From the NCBI GenBank assembly GCA_900754475.1, contig CAAECY010000079.1, forward strand, positions 1-32,425: a stretch of DNA of 32,425 bases, in the 5' to 3' direction. This document shows positions 23,426 to 31,794 of the stretch, in pieces. A model generated the notes under the pieces. That model was not told the DNA's origin, did not search any database, and saw nothing but the letters and a program-made list of their open reading frames with translations. The first letter of the stretch is position 1. Every line of letters begins with the position of its first letter. This DNA is from an uncultured Sutterella sp. (GTDB lineage: Bacteria; Pseudomonadota; Gammaproteobacteria; Burkholderiales; Burkholderiaceae_F). The position numbers and the translations under genes were made by a program.

Positions 23426-24436
23426 ATGCTTCTCGTTACGGGCGGAGCCGGCTTCATCGGCTCCAATTTCATTCTTCGTTGGCTCGAGCACGCCAACGAG
23501 AGCATCGTGAATCTCGACGCGCTCACGTACGCGGGCAACCTTGAAAACCTTCGCCCCGTCGAGCACGATCCGCGCTACCGCTTCGTGCGCGGCAACATCT
23601 GCGACGCGACGCTCGTTGCCGACCTGTTCGAGCGCTACCGCCCCCGGGCGGTCGTTCACTTCGCCGCCGAGAGCCACGTCGACCGCTCGATTACCGGTCC
23701 CTCCGTGTTCATCGAAACGAACGTGACGGGTACGACGACGCTTCTCAATACGGCCTACCGGTATTGGCTCGGGCTTCCCGACGAGGAAAAAGCGGACTTT
23801 CGCTTCCTCAACGTCTCGACCGACGAGGTCTACGGCTCCATGGACCGAGAGAGCCCGCCCGCCAAGGAGTCGACCCCCTTCGATCCGAGCAGTCCCTATT
23901 CCGCGAGCAAGGCGGCGGCCGACCAGTTCGGGCGCGCCTACGCGCGCACCTACGGACTGCCCGTTCTGACGGTACGCTGCACGAACAATTACGGCCCGCG
24001 CCAGTACCCGGAAAAGTTGACGCCAAGCATCATCACCCGCGCCGCGGCGGGGTTGCCCCTTCCGATCTACGGATCGGGCCGACAGATCCGCGACTGGATC
24101 CACGTGGACGACTTTTGTTCGGCGCTCCGCTGCATTCTTGCGGGCGGACGTCCCGGGGACATCTACAACGTGGGGGCCTCGAACGAATGGGAAAACCTCG
24201 CGTACGTGCGGAAAATCTGCGCCGTACTCGACGAGCTGCGCCCCCGCGCCGGGGGCGGCTCGTACGCCGATCTGATCGAGCACGTCCATGATCGCCCGGG
24301 GCACGATCTGCGCTACGCGCTTGACGCGAGCAAGCTGCGCGAAGACCTCGGCTGGAAGCCCGAAGTCGACTTCGAGAGCGGCCTGCGCGCGACCGTGGCC
24401 TGGTACCTGGAAGAAGGCCCGGGCGCGGCGCTCTGA
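23426..24436 (+). CDS. rfbB: dTDP-glucose 4,6-dehydratase
   Basis: A 336-residue cytosolic SDR enzyme that turns dTDP-glucose into dTDP-4-keto-6-deoxyglucose for rhamnose and other deoxysugars of LPS. The NAD motif G-G-A-G-F-I-G-S is at 6-13. The catalytic T132-D133-E134 lies in V-S-T-D-E-V-Y-G and Y158-x3-K162 in P-Y-S-A-S-K. The R-C-T-N-N-Y-G-P-R-Q-Y-P segment is also family-typical. The length is slightly short for the family (about 355). The partner genes rfbA, rfbC and rfbD (rmlA, C, D) are absent from the window, so it is an orphan or one of several copies. No Shine-Dalgarno precedes ATG 23426 (pyrimidine-rich leader), so translation may be weak or leaderless. A bidirectional terminator separates it from sdaA. 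Confidence 0.94.
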   Translation: MLLVTGGAGFIGSNFILRWLEHANESIVNLDALTYAGNLENLRPVEHDPRYRFVRGNICDATLVADLFERYRPRAVVHFAAESHVDRSITGPSVFIETNVTGTTTLLNTAYRYWLGLPDEEKADFRFLNVSTDEVYGSMDRESPPAKESTPFDPSSPYSASKAAADQFGRAYARTYGLPVLTVRCTNNYGPRQYPEKLTPSIITRAAAGLPLPIYGSGRQIRDWIHVDDFCSALRCILAGGRPGDIYNVGASNEWENLAYVRKICAVLDELRPRAGGGSYADLIEHVHDRPGHDLRYALDASKLREDLGWKPEVDFESGLRATVAWYLEEGPGAAL

Positions 24437-24458
24437 GGCCTCGACTCCCCGATACATC

Positions 24459-24489
24459 AAAGGGCGGCGAATTCGATTCGCCGCCCTTT
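24459..24489. terminator. Bidirectional terminator between rfbB and sdaA
   Basis: A perfect 13-bp stem (24459-24471 with 24477-24489) with a TTCGA loop and A/T runs at both ends of the stem. It lies between convergent genes and can serve both strands. Confidence 0.85.
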
Positions 24490-24517
24490 GTCGCATTTCA
24501 GTCGGAGCGTGCCCGCA

Positions 24518-25918
24518 TCAGCACTCGACGATGCTCACGGCGAGACCGCCGCGGCTCGTTTCCTTGTACTTGCTCTGCATGTCGCGTCCCGTTTCGAGCA
24601 TCGTACGGATCACCTTGTCGAGACTCACGTAGTGGGAACCGTCGCCGCGCAGCGCCATGCGCGTCGCGTTGATCGCCTTGACGGCGGCGATGGCGTTGCG
24701 TTCGATGCAGGGAATCTGCACCTGGCCCGCCACCGGGTCGCACGTGAGACCGAGGTTATGTTCCATCGCGATTTCGGCGGCGTTTTCGATCTGCGCGATC
24801 GTCCCGCCGAGCACCGCCGCAAGACCCGCCGCGGCCATCGAGCATGCAACGCCCACTTCGCCCTGGCAGCCCACTTCGGCACCCGAAATCGAAGCGTTTT
24901 CCTTGTAGAGAATCCCGATCGCACCCGCCGTCAGCAGGAAGGTGCGCACGCCCTCAAGCGAAGGATTCTCCGTGTGCTTGAGGTAGTACCGGATCACGGC
25001 GGGAATGACGCCGGCCGCGCCGTTCGTCGGCGCCGTCACCACGCGACCGCCCGAGGCGTTTTCTTCGCTCACCGCCATGGCATAGGCGTTCACCCAATCG
25101 AGAACGCCCAGGGGATCGGTGTGCCCGTCGGCCTCACGGGCGCGCAAATCGTCGGCCAGGCGCTTCGCGCGGCGCGCGACACGGAAGGGACCGGGCAGAG
25201 GCTCCGTCTGGCGAAGACCGCGTTCGATCCCGGCTTCCATGACGTTCCAAATCGCATCGAGCTTCGCGTTCACCTCGTCGGCCGTAAGGCGCGAGCACTC
25301 GTTGGCAAACATGAGTTCCGCGATGCTGAGGCGTGCGGTGCTCGCACGGGCCATGAGTTCGTCGCAGGACTTGAAGGGGTAGGGCATCGACTTCTGCCCT
25401 TCGATGATCGCGGAGGGCACGATCGGCTCTTCGGGGTTGTCCTCCCGGGCGGCCACGATGAAGCCGCCCCCGACCGAGTAGTAGCGGCGAACGAGAAGAA
25501 CGTCGCGACGGTCTTCCCCGTAGGCCGTGAATTCCACCGCGTTCGTGTGGAAAGCGGGCACCTTCGCGGGATGAAAGAGGATGTCGGCCGCGGGTTCGAA
25601 CGTCACCGAGCGCTCGCCCCCGAGACGCAGGGTCTTCGTGCGGGCGACCTCGGCAATGAGTTCCGCAACGCGATCGGGATCGCACGTTTCGGGCACTTCG
25701 CCCGCAAGCCCGAGCTGACAGGCCGTATCCGTCCCGTGCCCGCGCCCTGTGGCGGCAAGGCTCCCCATGAGCTCGACGCCGATGCGGCCGACCTTGTCAA
25801 AGAGCCCCCGATCGCGGAGCAATCCGAGGAAGGTCGCCCCGGCACGCATCGGGCCCACCGTATGGGAGGACGAGGGGCCGATCCCCACGCGGAACATATC
25901 GAAGACGCTGACAGCCAT
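24518..25918 (-). CDS. sdaA: L-serine ammonia-lyase, iron-sulfur type
   Basis: A 466-residue single-chain enzyme that deaminates L-serine to pyruvate and ammonia with an oxygen-sensitive [4Fe-4S] cluster. The N-terminal beta domain has F-D-M-F-R-V-G-I-G-P-S-S-S-H-T (6-20). The alpha domain holds the probable cluster ligands C351, C393 (L-T-C-D-P-V-A-G) and C404 (I-P-C-I-E-R-N). The chain ends in Cys466, which in this type folds back onto the cluster ('tail-in-mouth'). The N300-G-A-A-G-V substrate loop is present. AAGGA precedes the start by about 10 bases. It begins 59 bases after msbA on the same strand; a weak hairpin (25949-25969) without T-run lies between, so co-transcription is possible. 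Use of such an enzyme fits an anaerobic or microaerophilic lifestyle. Confidence 0.96.
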   Translation of the reverse strand: MAVSVFDMFRVGIGPSSSHTVGPMRAGATFLGLLRDRGLFDKVGRIGVELMGSLAATGRGHGTDTACQLGLAGEVPETCDPDRVAELIAEVARTKTLRLGGERSVTFEPAADILFHPAKVPAFHTNAVEFTAYGEDRRDVLLVRRYYSVGGGFIVAAREDNPEEPIVPSAIIEGQKSMPYPFKSCDELMARASTARLSIAELMFANECSRLTADEVNAKLDAIWNVMEAGIERGLRQTEPLPGPFRVARRAKRLADDLRAREADGHTDPLGVLDWVNAYAMAVSEENASGGRVVTAPTNGAAGVIPAVIRYYLKHTENPSLEGVRTFLLTAGAIGILYKENASISGAEVGCQGEVGVACSMAAAGLAAVLGGTIAQIENAAEIAMEHNLGLTCDPVAGQVQIPCIERNAIAAVKAINATRMALRGDGSHYVSLDKVIRTMLETGRDMQSKYKETSRGGLAVSIVEC

Positions 25919-25977
25919 GTGTGCGTAGTCCTTTTTCTAGCGGTTGTTGCCCGGACACGCGGCCCGGGCGACGGTAA

Positions 25978-27729
25978 TCAGAGGTGGTTCTTGAACTGGA
26001 TGCTGTAGAGGTGCTCGTAGACACCCTTCTTTTCCAGAAGCTCTTCGTGAGTGCCGATTTCGACGATCTCGCCCTCGCGCATCACGACGATGCGGTCCGC
26101 GTTGACGATCGTCGAAAGTCGATGCGCGACGACGAAGGCCGTACGCCCCTTGAGGAGCGAGTCGAGCGACTTCTGGATGTGGCGTTCGCTTTCGGTGTCG
26201 AGCGCGCTCGTCGCTTCGTCGAGAAGCAGAATGGGCGCGTTCTTGAGGAACGCGCGCGCGATCGAAATGCGCTGACGCTGCCCGCCCGAGAGCATGGAGC
26301 CGTTCGCACCGACGGGCGTGTCGAGCCCCTGGGGGAGCGTCGCGATGAAGTCCGTCAAAGCGGCCGCTTCCGTGGCGCGCTCGATGTCTTCGCGCGTCAC
26401 CTTGTCGCGGCACCCGTAAGCGATGTTCCCGGCGATCGTATCGTCGAAGATCGTCACTTCCTGACTGACGAGACCGATCTGTCGGCGAAGGCTCGCGAGC
26501 GTGAGTTCGCTCTGCGGCACGTCGTCGAAATAAATTTCACCCGACGTGGCCGCCCAGAAGCGGGGAATCAAGTTGATGAGGGTCGACTTGCCCGAGCCCG
26601 ACGAACCGACGAGCGCGATCATCTCGCCGGGCTTCACGTCGAGGTTGAAATTCTTGACGGCCGTCTTGTCGGTGTTCGGATAGGCAAAGCTCACGTTCTC
26701 AAAACGCACCGCTCCGCGGTAGTCCTCGAGCGTCTTTTCGCCGGGATCCTTCTCAGGCTCTTCGTCGATCATGGCGAAAAGGCTTTCCGCGGCGGCCGTC
26801 ATCGCGGCCGTCGTCCCGTTGAGGCTCGAAAGATGGCGAATGGGCGGCATCAGGAGGAGCATGGCCGAGAGGAAGGTCGTGAATTCGCCGATCGTCAACG
26901 CACCGCTTTGCGCCTGAGCAAGCGCATAGACCACCACGACGGAAACGCCCGACATGGCGATCAACTGCGTCAAGGGCGTACCCGCCGCTTCAACGCGCTG
27001 CGTGCGAAGCGTCAGATCCTTGAGCTTTTCGTTGACCGCGCGGAAGCGATTGCGCTCGTAGTCGTACCCGTCGTAAATCTTCACGACGCGCTCGCCCTGA
27101 TAGCTCTCCTGAATGGTGCCGAGAAGCTGCCCGAACGTCTGCTGCGTTTGCGTGGTGAGCTTCTTCATGCGCTTGCTGACCCAGCGAAGCACCGCGGCAA
27201 GAAGCGGCGCCACCACGAAGGTGACCAGAGTGAGCTTCCAGTTGTGGTAAATCAAGACGCCGATCAGACAGACGATCTGAATCGAGTCGCGGATCATGGT
27301 CGTCATCACGCTCGCCGCACGGCTCAGCGCCGCGGACGCTTCGTTGATGAATTTCGCCTGCACTTCCGAGCAACGGTATTTGAAAAAGAGTTCGTCGCTC
27401 CAATGCGAGATGCGCTCGAACATGAGCGTGCGGATTTCGAGCATGATGCTCTGCGAGACGCGCACGAGGAGGTACGAGCTCAGATACTGCGCACCGCCGT
27501 TCAAGGCCGCCACCCCGATCAGGGCGATCGGCGCGAGGACGGCCACGATCGGGTCCTGCTGGTAAAAGCCCATGTCGGTGAGCTTGCCCAGAATGAGCGC
27601 GATAAGAGAAGACGCACCGCCCCCGGCGGCCATGGCCGCCGCCGCTCCGACGAGATACCACTTGTAGGGCGGCAGGTAGCGGAAAAGGCGCATCAAATAG
27701 GGGTTGGAGAAAACGGGGAAACGGGCCAT
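25978..27729 (-). CDS. msbA: Lipid A/LPS flippase ATP-binding protein MsbA
   Basis: A 583-residue half-transporter (E. coli 582) that flips lipid A-core across the inner membrane as a homodimer. Six membrane segments lie in residues 20-320. The nucleotide-binding domain has Walker A G-S-S-G-S-G-K-S (375-382), signature LSGGQ (480-484), Walker B I-L-L-L-D-E (500-505) and H-loop H536. The start 27729 is preceded by AAGGA about 10 bases upstream; the longer frame to 27852 would overlap the divergent glycosyltransferase gene. lpxK, the usual partner of msbA, is not adjacent, but a heptosyltransferase gene lies divergently next door, in keeping with LPS assembly. sdaA follows. Confidence 0.95.
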   Translation of the reverse strand: MARFPVFSNPYLMRLFRYLPPYKWYLVGAAAAMAAGGGASSLIALILGKLTDMGFYQQDPIVAVLAPIALIGVAALNGGAQYLSSYLLVRVSQSIMLEIRTLMFERISHWSDELFFKYRCSEVQAKFINEASAALSRAASVMTTMIRDSIQIVCLIGVLIYHNWKLTLVTFVVAPLLAAVLRWVSKRMKKLTTQTQQTFGQLLGTIQESYQGERVVKIYDGYDYERNRFRAVNEKLKDLTLRTQRVEAAGTPLTQLIAMSGVSVVVVYALAQAQSGALTIGEFTTFLSAMLLLMPPIRHLSSLNGTTAAMTAAAESLFAMIDEEPEKDPGEKTLEDYRGAVRFENVSFAYPNTDKTAVKNFNLDVKPGEMIALVGSSGSGKSTLINLIPRFWAATSGEIYFDDVPQSELTLASLRRQIGLVSQEVTIFDDTIAGNIAYGCRDKVTREDIERATEAAALTDFIATLPQGLDTPVGANGSMLSGGQRQRISIARAFLKNAPILLLDEATSALDTESERHIQKSLDSLLKGRTAFVVAHRLSTIVNADRIVVMREGEIVEIGTHEELLEKKGVYEHLYSIQFKNHL

Positions 27730-27820
27730 CAAACGTGATTCCTTCGTATTTACGAGTCCCTCATGATACCGAGATTCCCCGATACAATGAACCGAACTCG
27801 TCCCTTTCCCGGAGCACCGT

Positions 27821-28759
27821 ATGTCGACCAAAGTTCTCTGTCGTCTGCCCAATCACGTCGGCGACTGTTGCATGGCTCTTCCGGCCCTGCGCCTTCTTGA
27901 AGCGAGCGGCTTCACGCCCGTTCTGACAGGGAAGCGCTGGGCCGAAGATCTCTTTGCGGGCATGGGTTGGCGGTTCGACCCCATCGAGGGCCACGTGACG
28001 GAAGACTTCCGACGCATTCGGCGTCTCGCCGATCTTGCGGGCGGCTCCCCGCTCGGGTTGCTCTTCCCGAATTCCTTCAGTTCCGCGCTGCTCTTTCGCA
28101 TCGGCGGGATCCGCAGCGCGGGTCTTGCGACGGACGGTCGCTCGTTCCTGCTTGATAAAGCGATTCCCGAGCCCTCGAAAATTCACGAAGTCGAGCGCTT
28201 TTTCCACACGACCGCCGAAGCCGTGAAGGCTTGGGGGAAGACCCCCGCGTGGGAGAAGGCTCCGGAAGAACTCGGCCTTCAGGTGCTCAGCCGACACAAG
28301 GCGGCCGCCCATAATCTGATTGAGAAGTTCGGGATCCCCGAGCGCTTCGCGCTGATTGCGCCGATCGCCCGCGGAACGCATCACGGCCAGAACAAGTGCT
28401 GGCCGCACTTCGACGAGCTGTGCGTCTATCTGAAGTCGCGCGACGTCGCCCCGATCATCTTCCCTTCGCCTCATGAGATTGAAGAGGCGAAGGCCGCCTG
28501 CCCCAACGGCATCGTGCTCGAACCGACGACCCTCGGCAACTACGCGGCGCTCGCGCAACTCGCCCGCGTCGTCGTCGCGAACGACTCGGGCATCAGCCAC
28601 ATCGCCGCCGCGGTTTCGGCGCCTCAGATCACCGTGGTGGGCGTGACCGACCTCGAGCGCACGGCTCCGTGGAACACCCGCGCCGCGGTGTGCGGCGAAA
28701 TGGGCCGCTGGCCGACTCTCGACGAAGTTCGGAGCCGGCTCGATACGCTGATCGACTGA
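27821..28759 (+). CDS. Family 9 glycosyltransferase (heptosyltransferase-like)
   Basis: A 312-residue GT-B enzyme, likely transferring heptose to the LPS inner core from ADP-heptose. The N-terminal motif N-H-V-G-D-C-C-M-A-L-P-A-L-R (11-24) carries the conserved Asp15. The C-terminal donor-site pattern is N-D-S-G-I-S-H-I-A-A-A near residues 248-258, and K-C-W-P-H-F-D-E-L matches the 'K-x-WP-x-HF' region of WaaF/WaaC. GGAG lies 6 bases before ATG. It is divergent from msbA across 90 bases (a TACAAT at 27783-27788 is a possible -10 without clear -35) and convergent with nadK, with only 13 bases between. It resembles WaaF more than WaaC, but the exact acceptor is not determined. Confidence 0.87.
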   Translation: MSTKVLCRLPNHVGDCCMALPALRLLEASGFTPVLTGKRWAEDLFAGMGWRFDPIEGHVTEDFRRIRRLADLAGGSPLGLLFPNSFSSALLFRIGGIRSAGLATDGRSFLLDKAIPEPSKIHEVERFFHTTAEAVKAWGKTPAWEKAPEELGLQVLSRHKAAAHNLIEKFGIPERFALIAPIARGTHHGQNKCWPHFDELCVYLKSRDVAPIIFPSPHEIEEAKAACPNGIVLEPTTLGNYAALAQLARVVVANDSGISHIAAAVSAPQITVVGVTDLERTAPWNTRAAVCGEMGRWPTLDEVRSRLDTLID

Positions 28760-28772
28760 TTCGGCAGCCGAC

Positions 28773-29645
28773 TCAACCCGCCTTCGGCATGAAGTTCCAC
28801 TTCAACTTCTGCCGAAGGAGCTTGTAGTAGTCGTACCCGATCGGGTGCAGAATCGTGACCCGGTGCTCGGCCTGACGAATGATCAGGCGGTCGCCGGGCA
28901 ACATGTCGCAGAATTCCTGCATGTCGAAGTACGCCACGGCGTCGCGGGCGTCGAGCAGCTCGATTTGAATCTGCGACTTGAGCGGCAGAACGATCGGACG
29001 GTTCGAGAGCGTGTGCGGCGCCACGGGCACCAGAATCATGCCTTCGAGCGACGGGTGCAGAATCGGACCGCCCGCAGCGAGCGAATACGCCGTGGAACCC
29101 GTAGCCGTCGAACAAATGACGCCGTCGGCGGACTGACAGCACATCTGCTGATTGTTGACATAGACAAGGAAGTCGACCATGCCGCCCGCACGCCCGTGGC
29201 TGATGCCGATGTCGTTCACGGCAAGCTGCCGGTAAATTTCCTTGCCGTTACGCAGGACGATCCCTTCGAGCAAGGGACGTTCGTCGCAGATGCTCTGGCC
29301 CGCGAGCATTTCCGGAAGACGCGTGTCGACGTCCTCCTGGCACAGGTCCGTAATGAAGCCGAGCCGTCCCGCGTTGATCCCGATAACGGGCTTGCCGAAG
29401 CGGGAGAGACTGCGGGCGACGCTCAGCATGGTGCCGTCGCCCCCCAAAACGATGATGAGATCGCACCGCTCGCCCAATTCCTCGCGCGTGCAAAAGTTCG
29501 TCGTCTTGAGGTACGCCGCGGCCCGTTCTTCATAGAGAACGTCGCATCCGAGCGACTTCAAAAGCGCGGTGATGCGCTCGAGTTGATAGGAGAGGTCGTC
29601 GTTCGTCGGTTTGACGCAAAGTCCGATCGTTTTGTAGAGCAGCAC
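28773..29645 (-). CDS. nadK: NAD kinase
   Basis: A 290-residue cytosolic kinase making NADP from NAD (E. coli 292). The start is a GTG at 29645, supported by GAGGAG 6 bases upstream; the conserved N-terminus L-Y-K-T-I-G-L-C-V-K follows. The catalytic GGDG is at 68-71 in I-V-L-G-G-D-G-T-M. The nucleotide-binding N-D-I-G-I-S-H (strand after 'LAVNDI') and the signature S-T-A-T-G-S-T-A-Y-S-L-A-A-G-G-P lie in the C-terminal domain. It starts 10 bases after the second GT9 gene, whose TGA is embedded in the Shine-Dalgarno, so the two genes are an operon with likely coupled translation. In related bacteria nadK usually sits beside recN; here recN is over 20 kb away. Confidence 0.96.
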   Translation of the reverse strand: MLLYKTIGLCVKPTNDDLSYQLERITALLKSLGCDVLYEERAAAYLKTTNFCTREELGERCDLIIVLGGDGTMLSVARSLSRFGKPVIGINAGRLGFITDLCQEDVDTRLPEMLAGQSICDERPLLEGIVLRNGKEIYRQLAVNDIGISHGRAGGMVDFLVYVNNQQMCCQSADGVICSTATGSTAYSLAAGGPILHPSLEGMILVPVAPHTLSNRPIVLPLKSQIQIELLDARDAVAYFDMQEFCDMLPGDRLIIRQAEHRVTILHPIGYDYYKLLRQKLKWNFMPKAG

Positions 29646-29655
29646 GGGCTTCTCC

Positions 29656-30720
29656 TCAAAGGTTCTTTTCAAGTTCGGCCCAAACATCCTGCCAGGCCAG
29701 GTCCTGCATGCAACGCCCGAGCGTGTCGGGGACGTTCTTCGGGCAACGGTGTCGGTCGCACGCGTGGCAACCGAGATAGTCGGGGTGGCGAAGAATCGTG
29801 ACGTTGCCCTGGACGAGGCGCGGCTTGTCGGACGCATAGCCCCCTTGACGCCCTTCCTTGGGCGAGGGGCCCCAGACGGTGACGTTCGTCGGGCCGAAAA
29901 GGGCGACAACGGGAACGCCCGTGGCGCCCGCCACGTGCGACGTTGCCGTATCCACGCCGACGAAGGCGCGGGCGCCTCGGATCAGACGGGCGGTCTGGCC
30001 GAAGGAAAGTTTCCCGGCGGCGACACACACGTTCGCTTCGGCAAAGCCCTCCGTGACGCGACCGATGCGCTCCAATTCGGCGGCGGAGCCGCCCCCCACG
30101 ATCACGGCGCGCAGACCCCGCGCGTTGAGCTTTTCGATCAACGCGCGCCAGCCCGCCGTCGACCATTCTTTGTCTTCGTAGCGCGAGCACACCTGGAACA
30201 CGACGTACGGCTCGCGAATGCGGAAGGCTTCGGGGAGTTCCGCGTCCGGGCACGACGGATCGATGTGATACCGCCCGCCGAGCACGGGTTCCAGAAGCGC
30301 TTCGGCCTGATCGAGCCAATGCCCCGGATAGGGGTTCACCTTGTGCGTGACGAGCTTTTGCTTCCACCACCCCCGATGGTCGTTCGCCGACGCATAGACC
30401 ACCTGACGTCGCGCCGCGAAGTACCCGTAGAGAATCGTGCGGGTGCTCTGCTGGGTGATGATCGCCCAGTCGTACGTGTTCCACATCGCGGACATGTCGA
30501 GGAACTGACGCCACTTTTTGGGGCGCTCCTCGACGCCGATGACGCGCCGAATGCCGGGCACCCCTTCGAGGATCCCGCAGTTGCGGTGAAACGTCAGAAC
30601 GTCGACCTCGGCATCGGGGTAACGCTCCCGAATGGGGTTGACGAGCGAAGCCGCGAGCAGGCAGTCGCCGAGATACCGGGTGGAGACGATGAGAACGCGC
30701 ATGGGACGTGAAGCCGTCAT
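29656..30720 (-). CDS. Family 9 glycosyltransferase, RfaQ/heptosyltransferase-like
   Basis: A 354-residue GT-B enzyme for LPS core assembly. The motif V-S-T-R-Y-L-G-D-C-L-L-A-A-S-L (about 11-25) has the conserved Asp near the N-terminus. The donor-site block G-V-D-T-A-T-S-H-V-A-G-A-T-G-V-P-V-V is followed by L-F-G-P-T. The C-terminal part contains C-x2-C-x4-C-x10-C (G-C-H-A-C-D-R-H-R-C-P ... R-C-M-Q), a possible metal site or disulfide set. The start 30720 (MTASRPMRVL) is preferred; 30702 (MRVL) is the alternative, and neither has a good Shine-Dalgarno. A still longer frame to 30783 begins at the fabI terminator and is rejected. WaaQ-type or WaaF-type specificity remains open. It is operonic with nadK. 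Confidence 0.88.
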   Translation of the reverse strand: MTASRPMRVLIVSTRYLGDCLLAASLVNPIRERYPDAEVDVLTFHRNCGILEGVPGIRRVIGVEERPKKWRQFLDMSAMWNTYDWAIITQQSTRTILYGYFAARRQVVYASANDHRGWWKQKLVTHKVNPYPGHWLDQAEALLEPVLGGRYHIDPSCPDAELPEAFRIREPYVVFQVCSRYEDKEWSTAGWRALIEKLNARGLRAVIVGGGSAAELERIGRVTEGFAEANVCVAAGKLSFGQTARLIRGARAFVGVDTATSHVAGATGVPVVALFGPTNVTVWGPSPKEGRQGGYASDKPRLVQGNVTILRHPDYLGCHACDRHRCPKNVPDTLGRCMQDLAWQDVWAELEKNL

Positions 30721-30745
30721 ATCGAAGGTGAAGAGAAAAAGCAGG

Positions 30746-30778
30746 AAAAAGGGCCCCTCCCCCGTCGGGAAGAGACCC
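30746..30778 (-). terminator. Terminator of fabI
   Basis: On the minus strand a 12-pair stem (30767-30778 with 30751-30762, including several G-T wobbles) around a 4-base loop is followed by TTTTT (30746-30750). It lies 27 bases after the fabI stop. Confidence 0.8.
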
Positions 30779-30804
30779 TCCAATGTTACCCCGTCAAGGG
30801 CGTG

Positions 30805-31596
30805 TTACTTGCCGACGGGAACACCGACGCCGACCGCGTGGAAGCCCGCATCGACGTAGATGATGTCACCCGTGATGCCGCTCGCGAGGTCGGAGAGGAG
30901 GAAGGCGGCCGTGTTGCCGACTTCCTGGATGGTCACGGTGCGGCCGAGCGGGGCCGTTTCTTCCATGATGTGCAGGAGCTTCGAGAAGTCCTGAATGCCC
31001 GAGGCGGCCAGCGTCTTGATGGGGCCGGCGGAAATGGCGTTCGCGCGGATGCCCTTGGGGCCGAGGCTCGAGGCGAGGTAGCGGGTCGAGGCTTCGAGGG
31101 CGGCCTTCGCGAGACCCATCGTGTTGTAGTTCGGAACGACACGTTCGCTGCCGAGGTAGGTGAGCGTCAGCACCGAGGCGTTGCGGCCTTCCATCAGGGG
31201 GAGGCAGGCCTTCGCAAGGGCCGGGAAGGAGTAGGCGGAAATGTCCATGGCCGTCTTGAAGGCGTCGCGCGAGAGACCGTCGAGGAAGTCGCCCGCAATC
31301 GCTTCGCGGGGCGCGAAGCCGATCGAGTGCACCACGCCGTCGAGACCGCCCCAGCGGTTCTTCAGCTCTTCGACGACGGCGGCGATTTCTTCATCGCTGC
31401 TCACGTCCATGGGGAGGCAAATCGAGCTCCCGAACTCTTCGGCAAAGGCCGCCACGCGATCGCGGAAACGTTCCCCGACGTACGTGAAAGCGAGTTCGGC
31501 GCCTTCGCGACGGCACGCCTCGGCAATGCCGTAGGCGATGGAACGGTTGGAGATGACGCCCGTGATGAGCAGCTTCTTGCCGGTCAGGAAACCCAT
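30805..31596 (-). CDS. fabI: Enoyl-ACP reductase (NADH)
   Basis: A 263-residue SDR enzyme (E. coli 262) that carries out the last reduction of each fatty-acid elongation cycle and is the target of triclosan. The N-terminus M-G-F-L-T-G-K-K-x-L-I-T-G is typical. The catalytic pair is Y157 and K164 in P-N-Y-N-T-M-G-L-A-K, with Y147 also conserved. GAGGA lies about 7 bases before the start. The longer frame to 31755 is unsupported leader sequence. A promoter at 31711-31739 and two hairpins give a leader of about 100 bases. The upstream LysM gene reads the same way, but a hairpin and the promoter suggest separate expression. Confidence 0.97.
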   Translation of the reverse strand: MGFLTGKKLLITGVISNRSIAYGIAEACRREGAELAFTYVGERFRDRVAAFAEEFGSSICLPMDVSSDEEIAAVVEELKNRWGGLDGVVHSIGFAPREAIAGDFLDGLSRDAFKTAMDISAYSFPALAKACLPLMEGRNASVLTLTYLGSERVVPNYNTMGLAKAALEASTRYLASSLGPKGIRANAISAGPIKTLAASGIQDFSKLLHIMEETAPLGRTVTIQEVGNTAAFLLSDLASGITGDIIYVDAGFHAVGVGVPVGK

Positions 31597-31636
31597 GATT
31601 GTCCTCGTTCTAATGATTCGTGTTTCGTCGATGGCA

Positions 31637-31692
31637 CTCGTGCGGCCTCCGAGGGACGCACGAGGAGGGAGCGCACGACCGCGTGCGCTCCC
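31637..31692 (-). other. Two hairpins in the fabI leader
   Basis: A perfect 11-bp stem (31667-31677 with 31682-31692, loop ACCG) and an 8-bp stem (31637-31644 with 31657-31664) lie between the promoter and the start codon. Neither covers the Shine-Dalgarno and no T-run follows, so they look like 5'-end stabilisers more than an attenuator. Confidence 0.5.
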
Positions 31693-31710
31693 CTGCGTTC
31701 TTTGCGTGAC

Positions 31711-31739
31711 ATTGTAGTGGCACTCGCCCTTCGGGTCGA
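31711..31739 (-). promoter_or_regulatory. Sigma70-like promoter of fabI
   Basis: On the minus strand TCGACC (31734-31739, four of six matches to TTGACA) is followed by a 17-bp spacer and TACAAT (31711-31716). It lies about 115 bases before the fabI start. Confidence 0.65.
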
Positions 31740-31765
31740 TGCGGCCCCTCGCCAATGCGCGTTAG

Positions 31766-31785
31766 GCCGTCCGTCGTTGGACGGC
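31766..31785 (-). terminator. Hairpin after the LysM gene, weak terminator
   Basis: GCCGTCC (31766-31772) pairs with GGACGGC (31779-31785). It lies 10 bases after the stop codon of the LysM gene but has no T-run on the minus strand. Confidence 0.35.
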
Positions 31786-31794
31786 TCCCGGGTA

